The notes under the pieces: generated by a model
Databases searched by the model: none
What the model saw: only the letters and a program-made list of their open reading frames with translations
What the model was told of the DNA's origin: nothing
Shown: positions 26,477 to 35,295 of the stretch, in pieces
Numbering within the stretch: the stretch's first letter is position 1
Layout: each line of letters starts with the position of its first letter
Made by a program: the position numbers and the translations under genes
NCBI RefSeq assembly: GCF_000691525.1
Contig: NZ_JMDW01000008.1
Location: 186,001-250,000, forward strand
Source: Mycolicibacterium neoaurum ATCC 25795
GTDB taxonomy: Bacteria > Actinomycetota > Actinomycetes > Mycobacteriales > Mycobacteriaceae
Direction of reading: 5' to 3'
Length of the DNA stretch: 64,000 nucleotides

Positions 26477-26848
26477 TCAGCTCCGGGTGTCGCGACGCAA
26501 CGGATGGTCGTCGGGAATCTGGACGAAGATCAGCGTCACCCCGTCGGGATCGCAGACGTGCATCTCGTGCAAACCCCACGGCTCCCGGACCGCGGCCCGG
26601 GCGATCTCGACACCGCGACCGGCCAACTCGTCCTGGGTGGCATAGACGTCGCGCACCTGCAACCACAGGCTCCCGCCGGCGGACGGGCCACCGTGGCCGG
26701 CGATTTCGATCAATGACTGGCCCGCATAGAAGACGGTGCCGCCGGTGTACTCGCGTGCGACGGCCAGGCCGATGCGATCGCGGTAGAACTCCACCGATCG
26801 CCGATAGTCGGCCGGCCGCATCAGCATCCGGCTGGCCAGGATCTCCAT
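26477..26848 (-). CDS. Glyoxalase/VOC-family protein (Rv0546c-like)
   Basis: 123-aa vicinal-oxygen-chelate protein with two beta-alpha-beta-beta-beta modules. The start MEILASRMLMRPADY and the segment EPWGLHEMHVCDPDG match what I recall of Rv0546c. Candidate metal ligands are His103 and the Glu residues of the barrel. The substrate is unknown. It heads a two-gene unit with the second tetR. In M. tuberculosis it lies beside pitA and Rv0547c; here about 6 kb and 9 kb of other genes intervene. Confidence 0.78.
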   Translation of the reverse strand: MEILASRMLMRPADYRRSVEFYRDRIGLAVAREYTGGTVFYAGQSLIEIAGHGGPSAGGSLWLQVRDVYATQDELAGRGVEIARAAVREPWGLHEMHVCDPDGVTLIFVQIPDDHPLRRDTRS

Positions 26849-26900
26849 ACCCAAGTGTCTATCACGCGATCCTGCGTTCCGGTGGCAGCGACTGCCGTCC

Positions 26901-28280
26901 TCAAGCACCACGGTCGGCGGCCCGCAGGCCGATGGTGAAAGCGGCCTGGTCCTCGAAGTCCAGTGGGTTGCGTCCGGTGATCTGACGGATCCTGGCCAGC
27001 CGGTGCCGCACGGTGTTGGTGTGCAGGAACAGCTCGCGGGCGGTGTCGATCAGCGAGCCGTTCGCGGCAAGGAACACACGCAGGGTGCGGATGTGTTGGG
27101 TGCCCCGATCGCGATCGAGCGCCAGCAGTGGATCGATCAACTGGGTCTTGAACGGTGTGAGCCGACTGGGCGGCAGCCCCTCCAGCAGGCTGGTGAAGGT
27201 GCTCAGCTGGTCGGGCCCGATGCTGCCGCCGCGCTGCCTGGCCAGATCGAGCGCGACCCGGGCCTGGCTGATGGACGTGCCCAGCTCGCTCAGGGGTGCC
27301 GCGGTCGCGTGCCCGGAGGGCATGGCCAGATCGGTGGCCGTCTCGATCGGTTTGTCGGCCCCGGTGCTGAGCACCAGGCACACCTCCGGGGCGTCGGCGA
27401 CCAGAGCATCGGGAAAGGCCATCGACAACAACGCCCCCGCACCGGCAGGCCACGCCGAACAGTCGATGTCCGGGGCAGCCAGGCCCGGCCAGTCCAACAA
27501 TTGGTGCAGCGCGTCGGGGAGCAGCATCCGTCGTTCGACGAGCGACAGCAGCTGGCCGATGCGTTCACGGGAGAGTGCGGCCTCGATATCGCGCTCACCC
27601 TGGGAAGCCGCCAGGAACCGGGCGATGACCTCCAGGACGGCCGCCTCGGGCGGTTCGCCGCGCCCGACCCACGCCAGCGTGCCCATCCCGTCGACCGCCG
27701 CGGTTACCGCGCCGGATTCGATCGGCGCTCCCGGTGGCTCCAGTAGGAAGTAACAGCCCAGCACCTGCCCGGCCCGGTCCAGCAGCTCCCGACTCGACTC
27801 GCGTCGTCGCTGGGAGGAAAGCAGTTCGGGCACAAGCGCGTTGGTGGCCCGTGCGGTGGCGACCGCACCGCCGAACCGGAAGTCGGCGATATAGCGGCTC
27901 ACCATGGCGAACGGCACCTCCGGCGGTGCGATCAGCAGTGGCAACCCGTGGTCGCGGCACGCATCGATCAGAGCCTGCGGCGCCGCATCGTGCACATCGC
28001 CGATCCCGAAACAGATGCCGGCCGCCCCGGCGGCGTGCGCCGAGGCGACGAAGGCGGCACTGTCGGTGGGGGCCTGCAGGCTGATACCGACGGTGCAGAC
28101 CAGCTCACCGCCGCGCAGATACCGCGACGGGTCGCGCAGTTCGGTGGTGTGTGACCAGGTGATCTGGCGGTCCGTGGCGGCCGGCCCGGTGTCGATGCGG
28201 TGCAGTCCGAGCCGGGAGCGTTCGAGCAGGTCGGTGAACGTCGGCGCACGCGCGTCGTCGTCGCGGTCGGACTCTGCCAT
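26901..28280 (-). CDS. PucR-family transcriptional regulator
   Basis: 459 aa. An N-terminal PucR ligand domain (about 12-125, with WSHTTELRDPSRYLRGGELV) is followed by a GGDEF-like central part and a C-terminal PucR helix-turn-helix (about 395-455, RELFLHTNTVRHRLARI). Such regulators respond to purine-catabolism or amino-compound metabolites. It diverges from the permease-SDR-ureohydrolase operon, the probable target. TACGAT sits 6 nt before ATG 28280, indicating a leaderless mRNA. Confidence 0.85.
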   Translation of the reverse strand: MAESDRDDDARAPTFTDLLERSRLGLHRIDTGPAATDRQITWSHTTELRDPSRYLRGGELVCTVGISLQAPTDSAAFVASAHAAGAAGICFGIGDVHDAAPQALIDACRDHGLPLLIAPPEVPFAMVSRYIADFRFGGAVATARATNALVPELLSSQRRRESSRELLDRAGQVLGCYFLLEPPGAPIESGAVTAAVDGMGTLAWVGRGEPPEAAVLEVIARFLAASQGERDIEAALSRERIGQLLSLVERRMLLPDALHQLLDWPGLAAPDIDCSAWPAGAGALLSMAFPDALVADAPEVCLVLSTGADKPIETATDLAMPSGHATAAPLSELGTSISQARVALDLARQRGGSIGPDQLSTFTSLLEGLPPSRLTPFKTQLIDPLLALDRDRGTQHIRTLRVFLAANGSLIDTARELFLHTNTVRHRLARIRQITGRNPLDFEDQAAFTIGLRAADRGA

Positions 28281-28286
28281 CGGTCG

Positions 28287-28292
28287 ATCGTA
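28287..28292 (-). promoter_or_regulatory. Leaderless -10 for pucR
   Basis: TACGAT on the minus strand, 6 nt before ATG 28280. Confidence 0.5.
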
Positions 28293-28410
28293 ACGTCACC
28301 GTCATCTGCACACCCGGTTTGGTTGTGCGATCCTCCAATGGTCGGCGGCGCCGGTGGTGGGTTCGCAGCGTCTTCGCCGCCAACGATGGCGGCGGTACGG
28401 CCGGGGGCGT

Positions 28411-28416
28411 GATAGT
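28411..28416 (+). promoter_or_regulatory. Leaderless -10 for the permease operon
   Basis: GATAGT ends 6 nt before ATG 28423. The 142-bp divergent interval also has a weak inverted repeat GCACA (28308-28312) / TGTGC (28324-28328), which might be a PucR site. Confidence 0.5.
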
Positions 28417-28422
28417 TCGTTG

Positions 28423-29871
28423 ATGACCGAGCCACAGGTATTGCGCCGCGAGTTCTCCCTCTGGTCGGCGTTTGCGTTCGCCTTCGCCTTCATCTCGCCG
28501 ATCGTCGCGTTGTACGGAATCTTCGGGTTGGCGTTGTCGGCGGCCGGTCCGAGCTTCTGGTGGGGCTTCGGACTGGTGTTCGCAGGCCAGTTCCTGGTCG
28601 CGCTGGTGTTCGCGATGCTGGTGTCGCGCTGGCCGTTGGAAGGGTCCATCTACCAGTGGTCGCGACGGCTGCTGGGCACCACCTACGGCTGGTTTGCGGG
28701 CTGGGCCTATATGTGGACGCTGGTCATCGCGATGGCCACGGTCGCCCTTGGCGCGGCTGGCTTCACCGCCAACATCTTCGGTGTCGAGGAGCCCTCGGGG
28801 ACGACGCTGGCGCTCATCGCGCTGGCCATCCTGCTGGCCGGCACCGCGGTCAATCTGGCCGGCCGGCAGGCGCTGAAGATCTTCATGGTCGGCAGCATCA
28901 TCGCCGAGGTCATCGGCTCGGTGGTGCTGGGTACCTGGCTGCTGCTGTTCCATCGGCAGAACTCGCTGTCGGTGCTGTTCACCGGTGGTGGCCCCGAGGT
29001 GGACATCTGGACCTGGCTCAGTGGGCCGTTCCTGCTGGCGGTGGCCTTCATTGGGTGGTCCTTCGTCGGTTTCGAGAGCGCGGGGTCGATCGCCGAGGAG
29101 GTGCACGAACCGCGCCGATACCTGCCCAAGGCCGTGCTGTTCTCGCTCGCGTTCATCGCGCTGGTCGTCGGCTATTCCAGCCTCGCCATCATCTTGGCCA
29201 TCCCGGACCTGGACGCCGTCGCGGCCGGCGCGGTCGGCGATCCGGTGTACGAAACCCTCACCGTCGCACTCGGTCACGGTATCGCGCGTCCGGTCGAGGT
29301 GATGTTCGTCATCGGTTTCCTGGCCAGCTTCCTGGCGCTGCAGACCTCGGCATCGCGGGTCATCTGGGCCTATGCCCGCGACGGGGCGTTGCCTGCCTCG
29401 GCGGTGCTGTCCCAGCTGCGCGGTCCGGCCCGAATACCGGTGGTGGCGATCGGGGTCACCACGGTAGTCGGCGCCGCCCTGTTCGGCCTCAGCATCGTCG
29501 CCGGGGATATCTACTCGCTGATGGTCAACTTCACCGCGGGTGGTTTCTATCTGGCATTCCTGTTCCCGCTCATCGGATTCCTGGTCGTGCTGGTGCGTAG
29601 GGCGTGGACGCCTGCCAACTTCTCGCTGGGCCGGGCCACCCTGCCCGTCGCCGCGGTGGCCGTGGTGTGGGCGGTACTGCAGTTCGTCAACATCGCCTGG
29701 CCGCGAGCAGCTTTCGAGCAGCGCTACCTGGACTGGTCGGTCTGGATCGGCATCGCGGTGCTGCTGGTGATCGGCACGGCGATCCTGGCGACCGTGCGCT
29801 CGCGTATCGTCGAAGCCTCGGTGATCGACGAGGTGGAATCCCGTGACGAGTTCGCAGACGCCCATGAGTGA
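28423..29871 (+). CDS. APC-superfamily amino acid/amine permease
   Basis: 482 aa with twelve predicted helices. Helix 1 carries SAFAFAFAFISPIVALYG, and the consensus FVGFESAGSIAEEVHEPRR after helix 6 is the signature of the amino acid/polyamine/organocation family. First gene of a five-gene run ending at 33192. With an agmatinase-family enzyme downstream, the substrate is likely a guanidino or amino compound (inference). Confidence 0.85.
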   Translation: MTEPQVLRREFSLWSAFAFAFAFISPIVALYGIFGLALSAAGPSFWWGFGLVFAGQFLVALVFAMLVSRWPLEGSIYQWSRRLLGTTYGWFAGWAYMWTLVIAMATVALGAAGFTANIFGVEEPSGTTLALIALAILLAGTAVNLAGRQALKIFMVGSIIAEVIGSVVLGTWLLLFHRQNSLSVLFTGGGPEVDIWTWLSGPFLLAVAFIGWSFVGFESAGSIAEEVHEPRRYLPKAVLFSLAFIALVVGYSSLAIILAIPDLDAVAAGAVGDPVYETLTVALGHGIARPVEVMFVIGFLASFLALQTSASRVIWAYARDGALPASAVLSQLRGPARIPVVAIGVTTVVGAALFGLSIVAGDIYSLMVNFTAGGFYLAFLFPLIGFLVVLVRRAWTPANFSLGRATLPVAAVAVVWAVLQFVNIAWPRAAFEQRYLDWSVWIGIAVLLVIGTAILATVRSRIVEASVIDEVESRDEFADAHE

Positions 29872-30565
29872 CCCGGGCCCGGTGGCCGTCGTCACCGGTG
29901 CTGCCAGCGGTATCGGCGCGGCCGCCGCCGAGGCGCTGCGCCGGCGCGGCTACCGGATCGGTGCGCTGGACCTTTCGGCCGATGTTGACGCCGATCATGC
30001 TGTGGCCGTCGATGTTTCCGATCACGGCGCGGTGGCGGCGGCCGTCGCCGAGATCCGTTCGACCCTGGGCCCGGTCGCCGCGCTGGTGACCTCGGCCGGA
30101 TACTACGAGATGGCATTGATCGACCAGGTCGATGCGGCGTCCTGGCGACGGATGCTGCGGGTGCACCTGGGCGGATTGTTCAACGCGACGCGCGCGTGCC
30201 TGCCCGACATGCTGGCGGCCGGATCGGGTGCGGTGGTCGCGGTGGCCAGCGAGCTCGCCGTCGGCGGTGGTGACCAGGAGAGTCACTACGTCGCGGCCAA
30301 GGGGGCGATCATCGGTCTGGTCCGTAGCCTGGCCGCCGAGGTCGCCGGATCCGGGGTGCGGGTCAACGCCGTCGCACCCGGGCCCACCGACACCCCGCTG
30401 CTGGATGCCGATTCCCCGTGGCGGGCAAAGGAGTATCTGGATACCCTGCCGCTGCGCAGGCTTGCCACCCCGGTCGAGGTGGCTCGCTGTGTCGAATACC
30501 TGGTCTGCGACGCGACGTTCAGCGTCGGTGATGTCGTCAACGTCAACTCCGGAGCGGTGATATGA
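29864..30565 (+). CDS. Short-chain dehydrogenase/reductase
   Basis: Classical SDR of 233 aa. NAD(P) motif TGAASGIG, then catalytic Tyr in SHYVAAK; the usual Ser is seen in VASELAVG. ATG 29864 overlaps the permease by 8 bp; GTG 29843, with GAGGTGGAA upstream, is an alternative start that adds seven residues. The stop overlaps the next SDR (ATGA). The substrate is unknown. Confidence 0.8.
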   Translation: MSDPGPVAVVTGAASGIGAAAAEALRRRGYRIGALDLSADVDADHAVAVDVSDHGAVAAAVAEIRSTLGPVAALVTSAGYYEMALIDQVDAASWRRMLRVHLGGLFNATRACLPDMLAAGSGAVVAVASELAVGGGDQESHYVAAKGAIIGLVRSLAAEVAGSGVRVNAVAPGPTDTPLLDADSPWRAKEYLDTLPLRRLATPVEVARCVEYLVCDATFSVGDVVNVNSGAVI

Positions 30566-31311
30566 GCAGGGTCGCGCTGATCACGGGCGCGGCGCAGGGG
30601 ATGGGTGCCGCGCACGCACGCCGGCTGGCCGGCCGGGGAATGACGGTCGCCGTCAACGATATTCGCCCCAGCGTTGGCCTGGAAGCGCTGGCCGAGGAGA
30701 TCGGCGGATTCGCCGTTCCCGGTGACGTTTCCGATCCGGGGGAGTGCCTGCGCATCGCCGACGCGGTGGCCGCGCGCACCGGTCGCCTCGACGTGTTGGT
30801 GGCCAACCACGCCTACATGACGATGTCCCCTCTGCTCGAGCATGACGAGCAGGACTGGTGGCGCATCGTCGACACCAACCTCGGTGGCACCTACCACCTG
30901 ATACAGGCCGTGCTGCCGCACATGCGGGCTCGATCCGAGGGCCGCGTCGTGGTGATCGCCAGCGAGTGGGGTGTCACCGGGTGGCCGGAGGCCACCGCCT
31001 ACGCGGCCGCCAAATCCGGTCTGATCGCCTTGGTCAAGGGTCTCGGCCGCGAACTGGCGCCGGAGAGCATCATCGTCAATGCGGTCGCGCCGGGCGTCAC
31101 CGATACCCCGCAACTCCAGGTCGATGCCGATGCTGCCGGAATCGACCTGGTGGACATGCACGCCCGGTACGCGGCGGGAATTCCGTTGGGCCGCATCGGT
31201 CGACCGGATGAGATCTCGGCCGCGGTCGAGTTGCTCGCCGATTTCGAGGTGGCGGCCGTCGTCGGGCAGGTCATCTCCTGCAACGGCGGATCGACCAGGA
31301 GCAGAGCATGA
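30562..31311 (+). CDS. Short-chain dehydrogenase/reductase
   Basis: 249-aa SDR with TGAAQGMG, NHAYM in place of the usual NNAG, catalytic Ser in IASEWGVTGW, and Tyr-xxx-Lys in AYAAAK. It is distinct from the preceding SDR, so the pair probably catalyses two steps or forms a hetero-oligomer. Coupled by ATGA to both neighbours (30562 and 31308). Confidence 0.8.
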   Translation: MSRVALITGAAQGMGAAHARRLAGRGMTVAVNDIRPSVGLEALAEEIGGFAVPGDVSDPGECLRIADAVAARTGRLDVLVANHAYMTMSPLLEHDEQDWWRIVDTNLGGTYHLIQAVLPHMRARSEGRVVVIASEWGVTGWPEATAYAAAKSGLIALVKGLGRELAPESIIVNAVAPGVTDTPQLQVDADAAGIDLVDMHARYAAGIPLGRIGRPDEISAAVELLADFEVAAVVGQVISCNGGSTRSRA

Positions 31312-32300
31312 GGGAGAGGGAGACGGTGGACGGCCAGGACAGCTACGTGCGGTCGGCGTCGGGCAATATCGGGCAGGTGAACGCGCAGCAGGTGCCGCGC
31401 TACGCCGGGCTGGCAACCTTCGCCCGCCTGCCGCAGCGTCACGAGGTTCAGCGTTATGACATCGCCGTCGTCGGGGTGCCGTTCGACAGCGGGGTCACCT
31501 ACCGGCCCGGGGCTCGGTTCGGTCCCGCCGCAATCCGCGAGGCATCCAGATTGCTCAAGCCCTACAACCCGGCCTTGGGCATCAGCCCGTTCGCACAGGC
31601 ACAGGTGGTCGACGCCGGGGATATTGCGGCCAACCCATTCGATATCGATGCCGCGGTCGACGAGGTGCGCGAGGGTATCGCTGCCCTGTTGACCACCCCG
31701 CGACAGCGGGTGCTGACCTTCGGCGGTGATCACACCATCGCGCTGCCCGCGCTGCAGGCCGTCAATCGGGTGCACGGGCCGGTTGCCCTGGTGCACTTCG
31801 ACGCCCACCTGGACACCTGGGATACCTACTTCGGTGCGCCGTGCACACACGGCACGCCGTTCCGCCGGGCTGTCGAGCAGGGTCTCTTGGTCAAGGGGCA
31901 CTCGGCGCACGTCGGGATCCGCGGATCGCTCTATGACAGAGCCGATCTGCTCGATGACGAATCGTTGGGATTCACCATCGTGCACTGCCGCGATATCGAC
32001 CGCATCGGGATCGACGGTGTCATCGAACGGATCCGAGAACGGGTGGGTGAGCATCCGGTCTACGTGTCGATCGATATCGATGTTCTCGACCCGGCGTTCG
32101 CGCCAGGGACCGGTACCCCGGAGATCGGCGGGATGACCAGCCGGGAACTGGTGGCCGTCCTGCGGGCGATGCGCGGTTTGCACATCGTGGGCGCCGACGT
32201 CGTCGAGGTGGCGCCGGCCTATGACACCGCCGACGTGACGGCGGTGGCCGCGGCCAATATCGGATACGAGCTGATCACCCTGATGGCCGAAGATGTCTGA
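31308..32300 (+). CDS. Ureohydrolase: agmatinase/guanidinobutyrase family
   Basis: 330-aa Mn-dependent arginase-family enzyme releasing urea from a guanidino compound. The metal ligands are complete: His142 (GGDH), Asp165-His167-Asp169 (DAHLD) and Asp256/Asp258 (SIDIDVLDP). The HGTPFRRAVEQGLL loop is closer to guanidinobutyrases than to classical SpeB, in my judgement. Overlaps the SDR by 4 bp. GTG 31326, with GGGAG upstream, is an alternative start. Confidence 0.85.
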   Translation: MRERETVDGQDSYVRSASGNIGQVNAQQVPRYAGLATFARLPQRHEVQRYDIAVVGVPFDSGVTYRPGARFGPAAIREASRLLKPYNPALGISPFAQAQVVDAGDIAANPFDIDAAVDEVREGIAALLTTPRQRVLTFGGDHTIALPALQAVNRVHGPVALVHFDAHLDTWDTYFGAPCTHGTPFRRAVEQGLLVKGHSAHVGIRGSLYDRADLLDDESLGFTIVHCRDIDRIGIDGVIERIRERVGEHPVYVSIDIDVLDPAFAPGTGTPEIGGMTSRELVAVLRAMRGLHIVGADVVEVAPAYDTADVTAVAAANIGYELITLMAEDV

Positions 32301-33192
32301 GTTCGGTCCGGGCGAGCACAGCGACGGGAAAACACCCTGGGGCGAGCGCAGCGACGGCAAAATATCCTGGCCCGCAGGGAAAGTGGCGGCCGCGGCGTTC
32401 ACCTTCGATGTGGATGCCGAGTCGGCGGTGCTGTGGGGCAATGAGGCGGTGGCCGCCAGAATGAGTGTGATGAGCCACCAGGCCTACGGCCCGCTGGTCG
32501 GTATCCCGCGCATTCTCGACCTGCTGGAGCGTCATCAGATCCGGTCGACGTTCTTCGTGCCGGGGCATACCGCGCATCGCTATCCCGAGGCGGTGCGGTC
32601 GATCGTGGCGGCCGGGCACGAGATCGCCCATCACGGGTATCTGCACGAGCAGCCGACGGCGCTGACGCTGGGGGAAGAGATCGAGGCGCTCGATCGCGGG
32701 CTGGAGGCGTTGGCCGAGGTGGCCGGGGTGCGTCCGAGTGGCTACCGTGCGCCGATGTGGGATCTGTCGTGGCGGACACCGGAACTGCTCGCCGAGCGCG
32801 GATTTCTGTACGACTCATCGCTGATGGATTCCGACCATCCCTACGAGCTTGCGGTGGGGGAGGGGTCGCTGGTCGAGATCCCTATCCAGTGGGCACTCGA
32901 CGATTGGGAGCAGTACTGCTACCTGCCGGACATCTACAGCGGAACCATCGAGAGCCCGCGCAAAGCCCGCGAACTGTGGCAGCTGGAGTTCGATGCGCTG
33001 CGGAGCGCCGGCGCGTGCTGGGTGCTGACCAATCATCCGTTCCTGACTGGACGGGCTTCGCGCGCAGCCGAACTCGGCGATCTGATGCGCTACGTCGTGG
33101 AGCGCACCGACGTCTGGACCACCAGCCTGGGTGAGATCGCCACGCACGTGCGCACGCTCGGGTTGACGCCGCGCACTATCACCCGTCCCTGA
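32293..33192 (+). CDS. Polysaccharide-deacetylase-family amide hydrolase
   Basis: 299-aa NodB-fold hydrolase. Asp39/Asp41 (TFDVDAES) and the metal pair His114-xxx-His118 (HHGYLHEQ) are visible, followed by YRAPMWDLSWRTPELL. This shape fits the cytosolic HpPgdA/PuuE-allantoinase-like branch more than secreted chitin deacetylases, since there is no signal peptide. The first 27 residues are encoded by a duplicated 30-bp unit. It overlaps the ureohydrolase by 8 bp, and 2 bp separate it from the convergent FUSC gene. Confidence 0.78.
   Translation: MSEFGPGEHSDGKTPWGERSDGKISWPAGKVAAAAFTFDVDAESAVLWGNEAVAARMSVMSHQAYGPLVGIPRILDLLERHQIRSTFFVPGHTAHRYPEAVRSIVAAGHEIAHHGYLHEQPTALTLGEEIEALDRGLEALAEVAGVRPSGYRAPMWDLSWRTPELLAERGFLYDSSLMDSDHPYELAVGEGSLVEIPIQWALDDWEQYCYLPDIYSGTIESPRKARELWQLEFDALRSAGACWVLTNHPFLTGRASRAAELGDLMRYVVERTDVWTTSLGEIATHVRTLGLTPRTITRP
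32311..32370 (+). repeat. 30-bp tandem duplication in the deacetylase 5' end
   Basis: Units 32311-32340 and 32341-32370 match at 26 of 30 positions. They encode GEHSDGKTPW and GERSDGKISW and sit before the conserved domain. Confidence 0.8.
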
Positions 33193-33194
33193 CC

Positions 33195-35282
33195 TCAGCC
33201 GCGCGGATACAGCAGCTCCAGCTCGCCCAGATGGGCCGCGACGGTCAGCAGTGGCAGCGCCGCCGATACCGCGAGATCGTCGCGGGTGTTCTCGGCGCGC
33301 AGCGCCAACACGAAATCATCGCTGATCGGCGGCCCCGACACACCCTGCTGGCACACCGCAGCGGCATGCTCCTCCAGCAGTTCCCGCGCTCGCGGATACA
33401 CCCCGTGCGGCGGTGGCATGACATCGGCGATCAACTCGGCGGCCGCCCGCAGCCGGACCACCCGATTGGCCGCCCGCACCGTGGGAGCCCGTCGGTCGGC
33501 ATGCCCACCGTTCTCCGAAAGATACTGTCGCAGCGTGTCATCGAGTATCCGACTGGCCTCAAGGGCGCGTCGGCTGAGCGTGAAGACACGGTTGTCGGCC
33601 GTCTCGGAAGCTCCCCGGATGACCCGCAGCACACCGGCTTTGAGCAGCTCCGCACCGGCGGCGTGGGCCCGGCCGACAGCCTTGCTGACCTGGGTGGACG
33701 CGCCGCGCGGCCACAGCAGCACCGATACGGCGACACCCACGAGCGCCCCGACCACGACATCCTCGACCCGGATCAGTCCGACGGCCCACCCCGACGGCTG
33801 GATCAGGTTGAAGATGATGAGCACCATCATGGTGAACGCTGCCTGGCCGGCGACGAACGACGCGATCTCGGGTACGAAGGCCGAACCGAAGGCCACCACC
33901 GGCAACAACATCCACATGACGACGGGATCGACGCCGACCAGTTCGATGACCGCCACCCCGATGGCGAAACCCAGTGCCGTCCCCGCCACGGCGCGCAGCA
34001 CCCGGGTACCTGTGGTCAACGCGCTGCTGCGCAGCACCGACAACGCGCCGAGCACCACCCAGAATCCGTGCTCCACCGGGAACACGTGGGTCACCGCGAC
34101 GGCCAAGGCCAGACCGAGGCCGGTGCGCACGCTGTTCCGCACCACCAGTGCGCGCCCGGCCAGGAATCCCTTGGTGATCTGCGCGACGGCGGTGGTCTCG
34201 GGCATCACCCAGTCCGCCGCACCGGTGCGGGGCAGGCCCCGGCCCAGCACACGCGCCCAGACCGGCCGGGCGTCGGCCAGCGCGGCGTTGCGGATGATGC
34301 GCCCGGTGACCCCGACCGTCGCCGAGAAGGTGCGGCGCCCCAACAGGCTGCGCCCGACCTCGACGGCGGTCTCGTCATTGGGTATCGCCAGGATCTGCTC
34401 GATGTCCTCGCGGTAACGGCCTTGCGCGACCTTGCGTAGTTCGTCGAGGGCGGTGCTGAGTTCGGCACCCCGGGCCGCACGCAGCCGAGGATCGGAGATC
34501 TGTAGGACCGCCGCGCAGTCGCGGAGCACCGCGACGATGGCCGGCCGCATATCCCCGAGTGCCGCGCCGGTGCGGTCGGTGATCTGATCGGCCAGCCATC
34601 CGAGGTCGTCGACGACGCGGACCAGCGCCCGGCTGCCGGCCGTCAGGGCAACCGGCCGGAAGTCGGCGTTGACGAAGTTGGCCCACAGGGCGTTCATCGC
34701 GCGGGTGACATCTTTGGTCGAGCCCGCCCCCTCCAGACAATCGGCGAGCGCGCGGCACACTCCCGCCGCGTGCCGGCGCAGGTCGTCGTGATGCCGCGGC
34801 GGGAACAGGAACAACGCGGCGGGCACACACACGGCCAGCGCGACCAGCCAGCCGGTCAGGCGTTCACCGATGGGACCCGGCGCGGTGCAGGCCGGTAACA
34901 CGAAGGTCAGCAGGGTGGCACGCTGTCCCGCCGCGACGGTTTCGCTGAGCACCCCGCTGAACATCACGGTCACACCGAGCACGAACATCAACCCGACGCT
35001 GAGCCACGGGTACGGCGCAACCAGCGTGCCCGCGGTGATCAACACCGCGCCGTTGAATCCGAGGCCCGCGTAGGCCAGCGCGCGGGCCTCCCGGTTCCCC
35101 GGGAAGTCGGTGATGATCAGCAGCGCGACGGAACCGAAGATGGCGAACATCGGGGCCTGGCTGTCGCCGGCGACCAGGAAACTGGCGGCCGCGGCGATGG
35201 GCACCACGATCGCGGCCCTGGCGGCTCGGCGCAGCGCGTCGTACTCGGGGTCGCGCTGCTGTAGCCACTCCAGGATCCGCAT
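33195..35282 (-). CDS. FUSC/aromatic-acid-exporter-family membrane protein
   Basis: 695 aa with two clusters of five or six helices (about 20-160 and 375-515), each followed by a soluble helical region. This is the FUSC/YccC/AaeB architecture of efflux proteins. The second cluster contains VFPVEHGFWVVLGALSVLRS. ATG 35282. It ends 2 bp from the deacetylase gene, with no terminator between. The substrate is unknown. Confidence 0.8.
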   Translation of the reverse strand: MRILEWLQQRDPEYDALRRAARAAIVVPIAAAASFLVAGDSQAPMFAIFGSVALLIITDFPGNREARALAYAGLGFNGAVLITAGTLVAPYPWLSVGLMFVLGVTVMFSGVLSETVAAGQRATLLTFVLPACTAPGPIGERLTGWLVALAVCVPAALFLFPPRHHDDLRRHAAGVCRALADCLEGAGSTKDVTRAMNALWANFVNADFRPVALTAGSRALVRVVDDLGWLADQITDRTGAALGDMRPAIVAVLRDCAAVLQISDPRLRAARGAELSTALDELRKVAQGRYREDIEQILAIPNDETAVEVGRSLLGRRTFSATVGVTGRIIRNAALADARPVWARVLGRGLPRTGAADWVMPETTAVAQITKGFLAGRALVVRNSVRTGLGLALAVAVTHVFPVEHGFWVVLGALSVLRSSALTTGTRVLRAVAGTALGFAIGVAVIELVGVDPVVMWMLLPVVAFGSAFVPEIASFVAGQAAFTMMVLIIFNLIQPSGWAVGLIRVEDVVVGALVGVAVSVLLWPRGASTQVSKAVGRAHAAGAELLKAGVLRVIRGASETADNRVFTLSRRALEASRILDDTLRQYLSENGGHADRRAPTVRAANRVVRLRAAAELIADVMPPPHGVYPRARELLEEHAAAVCQQGVSGPPISDDFVLALRAENTRDDLAVSAALPLLTVAAHLGELELLYPRG

Positions 35283-35295
35283 CGGTGACGAGTGT

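Noticed and set aside
28105..29895. 596-codon frame opposite the permease
   Set aside because: Low-complexity His/Gln/Asp/Arg composition, no start context; a shadow of the hydrophobic permease codons.
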